NCBI RefSeq assembly: GCF_000471905.2 | Contig: NW_006494719.1 | Location: 779,857 to 843,856 of the forward strand | Direction: 5' to 3' | From: Amborella trichopoda | Taxonomy: Eukaryota; Streptophyta; Magnoliopsida; Amborellales; Amborellaceae | Length of the DNA: 64,000 bases | Part shown: one piece after another, positions 9,547 through 18,861 of the stretch | Position numbering within the stretch: the first letter of the stretch is position 1 | How the letters are laid out: every line of letters begins with the position of its first letter | Notes under the pieces: model-generated | Seen by the model: only the letters and a program-made list of their open reading frames with translations | The model's database searches: none | What the model was told of the DNA's origin: nothing | Made by a program: the position numbers and the translations under genes

Positions 9547-12500
9547 TTACAAGTGCCGGAATATATATAAATAAAAAGCAAAGAAAGGACACTCTAAAAA
9601 ATGACCAATGATCTTATGGATCTCCGTTCTAGATGCTACAGAAGAAGCCTCGGCATGCTGAATACGCTCCTTTAGTTTAACCACCATTTGAGCCTCCTGT
9701 TCCACGAAGGCGGTTTCCGACTCGATGGTGCGAATGATATGTGATAGATCCTTAGCCAAAGAGGCATCCAAGGCCCTCCTCTGATTCATCTCCCTCTCAA
9801 GATCATCAAATTCATTCCTCAACCTCCACATCTCCATCCTTATGGCTATCATCCTGTTAAAACAAGCTCTTCCTTCCATCTTGAGATCGAGTTGATGAGC
9901 AACCATAACAGCCTTCTTCTATGCGCAAGAATCTATTCCCTCACAACGATGTGTGATTGACGCCTCCAAGGAAGCCAGCTTTCTGGTTTCTTCCTCATAA
10001 TGAAACCTCCCCAATCTTTAGCTCTCTAATTCATTTAAAGTAGCATCAAAACGAGAGAGGACTTCTTGTGTGTTCCCCAAAACAGTGGTCGCAAAGGAAA
10101 GCTCCCTGAGTTTGGCCAATGCCTCGCCCATCTAGATGAGAGGCTGCTCCCCAAAATGCTGAAGACCTACATGGAGCATGTCCGCAATCATGCCGGATAC
10201 CCCACTGAAATTTGGTTTGGATGGTACTGTTGGGTCCTTCACTACGAAAGGAGCTTCAGTTTCGAGGGCTGGGCTCATAGGGATGATAGCCATGTGAGTC
10301 ACTGGCTCTTCTGGAGCAATTGTGAAGCCCAAAGTCTTAGGCTCTTCAGATTCAAGGGTAGCCCCAGTCTCAACCTGCTTGGTCCCCTTAGTGTTTGCCT
10401 CCTCACCTTGACCTTCGCCTGCTGAAGCCACCTCTCCTATCTCAGCATGCTCCAAAGTAGCCTATTTTCCTTGCCTCTGGTACGGCCTCAATAAGTTCGG
10501 GGCCAGCTTCTCCTCCTTGCCTTTCCTCCTCCCGAATTGCTAATTCAGGGCCCACCTCCTTCCTTTGGCCCACATCCTCTCAGATCACTACTCTAGTCTC
10601 ATTCGCGGCCTCTTCTACCTGGTTCGCATCCCCTACAACCTGAACCTCTACCTCTTCCTCTTAAAGACCTACAATCTTTAGATCCACTACCTCTGAACCC
10701 CCAAGATCACCCTCCTTAGAATGGCCTGCATCACTCATAACTTCGTTGGGACAACATCTTCCTGATGCTCTGGAACCTCATCAATCATAGGTTCCTCCTC
10801 TCGAGAGATGCTCGGGCTTACCCTTGACTACAACCCCTACCTTAGTCGGGGCAGCAACCTGCAGAGGTTCAGAGGCCCTCTCAGATTTCAGTTCCTCCCC
10901 TTGAGCAGCATTTGCAGGATCCTCGTCTCCAGCTCCATTTATCTTCATCGGAATCGAATTTGACTCAGGGACCTGGGGCACCACCCTAAGCTCTGGTATC
11001 CCCTCTCTTTCATAAGAAAAGATGACAGGCTCAGAGGGGCCAGATTTGTCTACCTTAGTTTCTAAAGAGGTAGAACACAGTTTAAGAGAGGCAAAAGATG
11101 ATGGAGAAAGGGCAGAGGGTGACTTGGAAGGAGTAGCAAATGAACTAGAGAAGGCAGAAGATGAAGACCTACCTCTTGATTCTAGAATGACAGGAAGTTT
11201 TGCACTTCTGCGTTTTGGGGCACGTCTAACATCCCGTGGTGGTGCACGAGTGCCAGTGGAGGCAGTGCGCTGCCTTTTCTTTCCTCTTGCCAGGGAAGAA
11301 GCAGTCGCCTCAGAACTCCCCTCTCAAGAAAAGCCTGAAGTAAGAGCATTGTGTGGGCCGCCCCCTATCAGTGCATTCAAGTCTTGAATTAGACGTCCTT
11401 CATGACTACGGACCTTTCGACCCTCCCTCCATTGAAAGATAAAGGTGAGGTTGTCAAAAAGGCTCCCCATCTTCTTCTCCATGGCAAAACGCTGCGGTGA
11501 AGAGTCATCTACTGCTATCTCTCATGGTATCCCAAGAGCGTGTCAGTTCCAAGCATAGCCCAAGTCAAAGACCTCGCCAAGAAGGGGAGTGTTGATGATC
11601 TTCCTCTTTCTAATATCTTAGCTCCAGTTGTAGTTCTCCCCTTTCCAACGATGATCAGCTTTCTAGTATCCTCGGCTAGTAATCCTCCATTAGCGTGCAT
11701 AGCTCTCGGTTGCTCGGACCCTTCTGTCACAATGCGGTACCACATATTTGCTAACCTCTGTCATAGCCAAACAGGTGGACCATGCGGTGCGAATATGCTC
11801 TTGTTGCCATGATTCCCAAAGATTCCCTAGCTCTTCCTTCTTCCCTGTGTTTACTCTGCCATGGTGTTTTTCGAAGAATACAAAGAAGGGGCAACCCTAA
11901 TCCAGCCCGTGCTGACGAGTGAAATGATGAGGGAAGTACCCTTCGATCCTAGCACTATAGGGGGTCTGGTAGGGCAAAACTCCCCCTCTAATGCTCAAAA
12001 TGAACATGAGCTCCTTGATGATAGTAGGAGCACCATCCATCTCTTTACCCATCTCATAGATAAAAGCCTGATCAATGTGGACCCCGACTGGAAAAGGGCC
12101 CAACGCATGCTGAAAGTCTCATTCCCAAACAAGTTATGAGTATCTCTCGGGCTATGAAATATAGCCTTCTGACCGGCAGTCCTCATCATGTAAGGGCACA
12201 TCTTCTCCCCCACGTCTAAATTTCTGACTTAAGTGGCGGGGAAATAGGCTTCTAGCCACCCGTACACCTAGTGAATGGGGAATGGAATCTTGAAGTCCTC
12301 AGAGAAAGCTTTGCCTCCGACAAGGCCATTACCCCCTTCCTTGCCTTTGTAGGCCTTCCCTCTGAGATAGCTCCCAGTCCATGATAGATGCTGCACAGGA
12401 CTGGTTGTGCAAGGGCATATTGGCGCACCCTCGCCATGTCACAAACCACATAGAATGTGCTTGGATGGATCGTATCTGCTCCTCCAGGGAGAGCAAACTT

Positions 12501-13374
12501 GCATAGGAACAAGGCCAGGTATGAGGCCAAGAAGACACAATCATCACTAAAATTGGAGGCGTCCTGTTCACAACTGCTTTTTGTTTTCTTCTCGAAATAC
12601 CTGGGCCAGCCTCCTAAGGGAAATCCCCGTAAAAGAATATCTGCCATTTGAAAAAAGTCACGCAGCCATTACTGGACTTGGAGAAAAGCAGCTGGTAAAT
12701 GTCAAAGAACTTCTGAAGACCAATGGGTGATTCCTCTTCCCCAAGGCTGACACCACCAAAAATCACTGAGTTCTAAGGCACGGACTTGTCATATCTAGCC
12801 TATAAGTGGGAGACCGCCAATGAAATGATGGTCCAGTAAGCAGATCCTTGCTTCACCATGACCGAGGAGCCATGTATTGCTCGCATGACTCCATGTCTCT
12901 AATAATACCTTGATGGTATTCGAGCATTGGTCATAAGAGCTGCCTAAGCACTGCACAACAGCTAATAGAGAGGCACGCTCATAAATGCTTTTGTGTGACC
13001 CCAGCACCTTGATGGTCTAGGAAGAGTACTCCTTCAAATACTGGTGTTGTCCTTGCACTTGAAGACCGACAGAAGACCATCATCTACCCCAAAGTGGGCA
13101 AGTTCTCACCAGAAGCCACGTTTCTATGCATACAATGAAAGAGGGCCACCCCTTCTTCAATACTGACATTTCCATCATTGTCTTCCTGGGCATCAAAACG
13201 AACCAAGTCAGTAATGAAAGTGACGATAAGGGGCCACTCTGGTTTGCATATTGGTTTTGTTAACCAAATGGGCTCACCCCTGACTAGGATCTCCCCAGTA
13301 AAATCATTGTTTCCAAGCTCTCCTCCCCTTAGAAGATTCTTCACGTCAGGGATTCTATAAGAAGACCTAATCAT
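9547..13374 (-). pseudogene. Antisense plant mobile domain (PMD) gene, copy 1
   Basis: Read on the - strand, convergent with gag-protease. The proposed start is the ATG at 13374 (MIRSSYRIPDVKNLL). The PMD core has WLLGHGEARICLLDHHFIGG followed by LPLIG near 12860-12795, then FPLGGWPRYF, CVFLASYLALFLCKFALPGG, DTIHPSTFYVVCDMARVRQY and ALAQPVLCSIYHGLGAI (12647-12252). This matches the Aminotransferase-like PMD family (Pfam PF10536), known from host proteins such as MAIN/MAIL1 and from transposon-borne copies. Downstream are an NLS-like basic stretch (RGKKRQR, RRAPKRRS, about 11290-11190), a Ser/acidic linker (11100-10500) and a coiled coil (9906-9547, around MVVKLKERIQ). Many stops and frameshifts are present. 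The region aligning with the AATAAA sites of copies 2 and 3 reads AATGAA here (near 9520). Confidence 0.75.
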
Positions 13375-13479
13375 TATTTTAAGCTTAAGGACTCACTGCC
13401 ATGTGCAAATCACTAAGGCATTGCCTATCACAGCATGTGAAAGGCACTGACTAGTGCCGCGTGTGATTAACGTTGCTCG

Positions 13480-13900
13480 TGTTGATTAAAACTAGCACCA
13501 GATGTGTTTATCAAGAGCTAGCGTTGGCTGTGTTAGTCAAGTCCCAGTGTCGGTTGTGTTCTCAAAAGCTAGCGCCGGTTGTGTTAGTCAAGTCCCAGCG
13601 CTGGTTGTGTTCTCAAAGGCTAGCGGCAGTTGTGTTTGTCAAGGCCCAGCACCGGTTGTGTTCTCAAAGGCCCAACAACGGCTGTGTTCGTCAAGTCTAG
13701 CATCGGCCATGTTTGTCAAGGCCCAACACCGGCTGTGTTTGTTAAGGCTAGCATCGACTGTGTTTGTTAAGGCCCAGCATCGACTGTGTTCACGAGGGTT
13801 AATGCCGGTTGTGTTTGTCAAGGCCCAGCACAGGCTATGCATCTCAAGGGCTAACGTCGGCTATGTTTTGATCATTGCCCAATGCCGTCCGTGTTCAAAT
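13480..13900 (-). repeat. Tandem array in the PMD gene leader, CCGGTTGTGTT units
   Basis: About a dozen units spaced 30-40 bp read, on the + strand, GCGCCGGTTGTGTT followed by TCAAGGCCCAGC or CTCAAAGGCTAG. Open frames through this array are repeat artefacts. The array lies between the PMD start codon and its TATA-like site, so it would be leader or intron. Comparable arrays are 41850-42100 in copy 2 and 54480-54720 in copy 3. The remaining leader (13901-14443) shows nothing further. Confidence 0.7.
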
Positions 13901-14443
13901 CCCTCACACGTGCTACAGATTGTGCACGTGTCACCTTGAATCTCGGGTGTGCCGCCCGACAATTGTCAGCCGTGACGTGGTTTGACGCGCGTCCTTGCAC
14001 ATGTCGATGGCAACCGTTACCTTCCCCGAGGACCTTTGTCTACCGCCATCGACTGTTCACTGCCCTGTGACCTCTCGGCTTCTTGTCGAGAAACCTCTCC
14101 ACTCGTTGAAAACCCATTGGCGGACCTTTCACCTTCCTCCAAACCACTGGAAAACCATCCGAAGCCTGTGGCAAGTCTCTGCTATACCCTCAGTCCAGAA
14201 TCTCTGTAGGTACCAGCAGAACTACCTACTTTCCCCAACTCTGACAACAATGACCCTCGCAAAGGCCCCTGCGTTCCCTTGCCGGTGCTCTCTCTTCCCA
14301 GCCAGAACTTTCCTACCGGCAAACTCCTCTAAACCTCTTTGATGTGCCTTATGTTGTTGCCAGAGTTCTTGCTGGGAAGCTTCTCTCTTTCACTGCTAAA
14401 ATTCCTTAATCTTTCGTAAAATGGTAAAAAAGGGGTTTACGCC

Positions 14444-14451
14444 CTTATGTA
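14444..14451 (-). promoter_or_regulatory. TATA-like site of the PMD gene, copy 1 (degenerate)
   Basis: On the - strand this reads TACATAAG, followed by GGCGTAAACCCC. It aligns with TATATAAGGGG...AACCCCA in copies 2 (41223) and 3 (53859). The context GGCACTTCAGGGAAG upstream is also shared with copy 2. Confidence 0.6.
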
Positions 14452-14639
14452 GACAACACTTCCCTGAAGTGCCCTCAACAAATTGAGAATGCCAGTCAGG
14501 TCTCCAAAGACGAAACGACGATGGGCCGGACCGGGTCGGGCTCAGACCCAAAGCCAATACATAGGTTACCACCGCCTATGTAACATCAAGAATCAAATAG
14601 ACCAGGACCGGGTCGGGCTCAAGCCCGAGGCCCTAACTC

Positions 14640-14930
14640 AAACCAATGCCGCTCGCGACTAATGCTGCACGACGTCGTGCATGACTAATGACATCTGTGA
14701 CTAACGCCACACGTGAGTAATGCCGTCTGTGACTAACACCGCACGTGAAAGTCACTGACCTACGTCGCACGTGACCAACACCAAGGACTGCTCAACGTTG
14801 TTCACGCAACTGTTGCCTGTGCTAGTGCCGTGTGTGTCAATGCTACAGCAACCCATGACTACCGATGCGTGTGTTACTGCTGCCCATGTCAGCACCGTGC
14901 ATGGCTATGTCCGGTCACCAACGTGAGTGT
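14640..14930. repeat. Irregular repeats upstream of the PMD promoter
   Basis: Repeated words of the type GTGACTAACGCC(A/G)CACGTGA occur at spacings of 20-25 bp. The counterpart in copy 2 is 40850-41040 on the opposite strand. The DNA between 14452 and 14640 has only the phrase GGACCGGGTCGGGCTCA twice (14538, 14604). Confidence 0.55.
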
Positions 14931-15290
14931 TCTGCCATCATCCCCAGTAAGGGTTACACCTATGCCATAGCTCGTCATTCCCAGTGGAGTTAGGCGTATG
15001 CCAAAAAAAAAAAAAAGTTAACGCTTACCTCTGTAATTCCCAGTGGGTCTGTTTTGTACTAAGCTATCTTATCCTCAGAGAGTCGGGTGACCTTCCATAA
15101 ACCTATTCTCCATGAAGTTTCATCTTTTACCCCGGGGAGTCACACTTACCCCCCTAATCCCCAGTGAAGTCCACTTCCGTTTGCCACCCCTCGTAGGGCC
15201 GCTGCTGGCATTAACCGTTTCATCCCCAGGAAGTTGGACTTTCATCCATAGACCTATTCCCCATGGAGCTTCACCTACATGGAGACCCAC
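14930..15290 (-). repeat. Array of primer-binding-site-like words upstream of the PMD gene
   Basis: At least six spaced copies of a word like ATCCCCAGTGGAGT occur on the + strand (near 14937, 14977, 15040, 15157, 15223, 15270). On the - strand they read ACTCCACTGGGGAT, the core of the tRNA-Arg-complementary primer binding site of this family (62761-62778). Equivalent arrays: 40530-40830 in copy 2, where 40756-40767 matches 12 of 12, and 52640-53010 in copy 3. Function unknown. Confidence 0.6.
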
Positions 15291-16190
15291 ATGATGGTCC
15301 ATGCTGCATGACCCTAAACTGCATAGCCACGGTCTAGATGCACGACCTAAACTATATGGTCCAAACTATACAACCTTCAACTGTAGCGATGGTCTAGTTG
15401 CACGACCTTAAACTGCATGGTCCAAGCTGCATGACTTTAAACTGCATAGCCATCGTCCAGCTATATGTCCCTAAACTATAGTGCATGTCATGGCCGCATG
15501 ACGTTAAAAGGCTTAGCACCATGGTCCAGTTGCATGACCTTAAACTGTAACAATGGTCCTAGCAACATGACTTTAAACTACATAGCCATGGTCTAAACTA
15601 TACGACCTTAAACTGTCGATGAAGTCTAGTTGCACAACGATAAACTACATGGACTTAGTTGCATGACTTTAAACTGTATAGCCACGGTCCAAGCTATATG
15701 ACCTTAAACCATAGTGCACGTCCTGGCTGCATAACGTTAAACTGCTATGCTTAGGTCTCGGAGGCATGACCATAAACATGCCCCACACAAGTGCGCACGC
15801 CCTTTACATGCGTCTTTACGCACGCTTTCCCTAACCGACCTGATCTGTGCGCACGCAACCTTCATCAACTCCCTAGTAAATCCATCGTCCTTCATTACCA
15901 TTCATCATTCCCTAGTGAGTCTTGCCCACACTCACAAATGGTGATCCATCCCACCATTCATACTCGTCGTCAGCTAGTGTTCCACCTTCCATACATACAT
16001 CATCCATCTTTTGTAGGCAGCCTCGTGCCATCCCCCCCAAGTGAGTCAAACCACCACCATACTCACTTCATGGCCTCCACAGACTACCATCCATCTCCAT
16101 CACGATCCAGCTATATGACCTTAAACTATAGTACACGTCCCAAGCGCATGACGTTAAACAGCTTCGCATAGGTTCAAGAGGCAGGACCCT
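15290..16190 (-). repeat. Tandem array, GTTTAAGGTCATGCA family
   Basis: Diverged units of about 35-70 bp read, on the - strand, GTTTAAGGTCATGCA followed by a GGACCATG- or CTAGACC-containing half. Short open frames here are not genes. The same array is at 39600-40530 and 51740-52640 on the + strand. A stretch at 15790-16090 is non-repetitive and shows nothing recognisable. Confidence 0.8.
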
Positions 16191-16199
16191 AAACACGCC

Positions 16200-17584
16200 T
16201 TCACAAAAAAAGAACAACAAAAAAAGAACAACACAAAAAGAAAGAAAAAAAAAAGACTAATGGGCATGGTGTATACATGGTCAAGGGAATTCCATGAGTA
16301 AAAATGACGGATGGGCATAGTAATGAAACCATGAGGAAAAGAGTTCCATGAAAATAAAAACCCAGGCATGGTGAAAACCCGAAAGGGCACCATGAGTAAA
16401 AATGGAAGAATAAGGGTAGACATGGCTGTAAGGTCATGGGTAAAAGAGCCTCGAATAAAAAGAGGTTGGTGAAAACCATCTCTACGACGCCACTTCCCAA
16501 GTCCAAGTGAAAATCCACAAAAGGGTGCTTGGACAAATAACCAGGTTGATGCAACACACGCCTCATGGACAACTTCAACTAGCATTCAACAGAAAATTCC
16601 ATCGTGTCAGAATGCCTCGATATCAAGACCCAAATATCCAAGCTTCAAGAAGAATCCGACAGTCTGATTCCATTCACAAAAGGACTCAAAAGTCAGAAGA
16701 ATTGCCAAGACGGCAGGTCAGGGGCCCATGCTAAAGGACCCCATTCCCAAGAAGTTACCAAAAATAAGAAAGTCATTCTGACAAACCAAAGATGCTCTTG
16801 AAGGAAAGAAAATGTCAAACTAGGTTAGAACTTGCCTACAGCAACCAGGGTAGAGCCCTTTCAAGGCCGCCTTACTAAACCCCTCCCTAGCCGACATGCT
16901 TAGACTTTTAGAACAGGCTACCAAAAAGCCCTCGACTGGACGTAGCAGGACAGGACCCATAAAGGTACCTATAGAGCAAACCTAGTGTAGCAACAAACAA
17001 CTCCTTGGCTGTCAATCTAAAGAAAAGCTCTTAACGTGGATGATGGGCATTCCATGAGATGTCCCCCACCAGCAGCCAAGCAAGCTCCCTACATGGATGA
17101 TGCGCATTCCATGAGATGTCCCCCACCGGCAGCAAAAAGCAAAAATCCTTGACATGGATGATGGGCATTCCATGAGATGTCCCCCATTAGAAGAAACAAA
17201 AACCCTGACTGATTGGGAAGAAATCCCTTAAGAAAGGCACCTGACTGCCAGACAAACCTGGATTATGACCAACTAGGTCTACAAGCTTTTGAAAGCCCCC
17301 AATTGTCGGAACTCGAAACAACGCTCTTGATGTGGATGATGGGCATTCCATGAGATGTCTCCAACCAGTAGCTCAAGTCTCTTCTCCCCCAAAGTCCCTA
17401 CGGATGGATCTACGACAAATTCATCCAAACATCTGAGCATCCTAGTTACAACATTACGTGGATATCTCCTCGACGTTCACGTGGTCCTGTGGCTAGGAAG
17501 AAAAAAGTAATAAAGCCGAAGGAAAATTTTCAAATGTTGTCCTTATCGCTTCTCTCGAAAAACACCATTCGATGAGGCAAGCAG
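16200..17584 (+). other. Non-coding region before the 3' LTR, with short repeats
   Basis: It starts with an A-rich run (16203-16257). Scattered words of the type GGGCATGGTG/CCATGAGTAAAAATG follow (16260-16460). Four copies of GATGGGCATTCCATGAGATG lie near 17043, 17097, 17159 and 17335. No protein is recognisable. The last bases, near 17570-17584 (GATGAGGCAAGCAG), align with the polypurine tract of copy 3 (TGTGGGGCAAGC) and mark the end of the internal region. Confidence 0.6.
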
Positions 17585-18861
17585 TATGAACACATTTTTC
17601 AACACCTTGGACCGCCGATGCAGAATAAAAGAGAAGCCGGTCAATAAAGCCTTGACTTATAATGGAATTTTGACAGTCTCAGAATCCCCTTAGAACGAGT
17701 GAAAATGTTCCTAGGGACTTCAAAAGGCCACCTACCAAGTTTTGTTACAATCTGACATGTCTAAAGTAATACAGACAGAGGAACAGTTTCAAAAAAATTA
17801 GCCTCAAGCACCTTGAAACAGACTCCATAACTAGAACTCTATTTTTGGTGCTTAAATGGCTGTGGTACCACCGTCATTGGATCCAACATGGTCGAAAACC
17901 CCCAGGGGTCAAGTTTCGACTTAAACAGACGCTCCAGGACAAAGTTATGGCTGAAACATTAAAAAGGGGTAAGCTGCACTCTATTCCCGTGTGGCCTCCT
18001 GCACCAATCTCCTTTAAAGGAGATTGGTTGGTATAGTCACGAGCAGCAACTTCAAAGATTCATATCTCACTCGTTTTGAGTTGGATTGAGAATAAATTTC
18101 ACGAGCGTGTTCATCTCGTTATGACGAGCGTTTTGATATGTGGCACACCTCGTGATGACACTCGAGCAGAGAGAAAAACTAGAGAGAAGTTCACACTTCG
18201 GGAAGATAGTTGTAGGAAAATCAGCAGTAGTATGACCCACTCAAGCGGCCATATCACGGCGTTCGCATACCCAATCGATGCAAAACCAATTTCATCGCGT
18301 GCATAAGGTCCGAAGTTATGTCTGGTTCGATCTGTACATGATGAACGGTTTGATTCGACACACGAAGGTGTCGAATTTGCTGCATATTTTGACCATCGGA
18401 ATTCAAGATCCGGCCAAAAACCCAAGATGGCAAAATCTTTGTTCGGGCACAAAATCTGTGTTTATAGCAATGCGATCATGACAGTATGCTCAGTGCAATT
18501 CAGCGAAGAAAACACGAGAAAACATCAAGAAATGAGTGCACTATTGATCAGAAGCTTTCAAGAGTCATAAAAACTTCGAGTTACATGATCGTGGCTTAAA
18601 AACACGATTCGTGGCTCGAAGTTAATACTAAATTGATTGTCATGTTGAGCCAAACGAGAAAGTAATCATCGTTTGGCTAAATAGGCACCGGAGAAACCCC
18701 GAACAGGCCTAGGAAAATCGCGCACGTTTTAGGGTAGGCACCGGGACTGTTTTGGAGTTTTTTATATTGTTGGGCAGCGGAAAAACTGTCATTTTGCACC
18801 CATTTTTAGATTTTATTTTAATTCAAATAAATTCTAATTATTATCAACTAGGTTATTATCA
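17585..18861 (+). mobile_element. 3' LTR of composite copy 1, U3 part
   Basis: The start reads TATGAACACATTTTTC and aligns with TGTTTGAAGACATTTTTC at the outer end of copy 2 (47307, - strand) and TATTTGAACGCATTTTTC of copy 3 (50525, - strand). The terminal TG is therefore mutated here. From 18328 on it matches window bases 4 onward. It is cut at about 18861 by the Tat element, just before the LTR TATA box would be reached. Confidence 0.75.

Noticed and set aside
13502-13939. Open frame of repeated CVSQVPALVVFSKAS-like units
   Set aside because: It is a translation of the tandem DNA array in the leader; the reverse strand is open too, and the unit length is not constant in codons.
15790-16171. 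Open frame of 126 codons on the + strand
   Set aside because: It lies in the non-coding array region and has no counterpart in copies 2 or 3.
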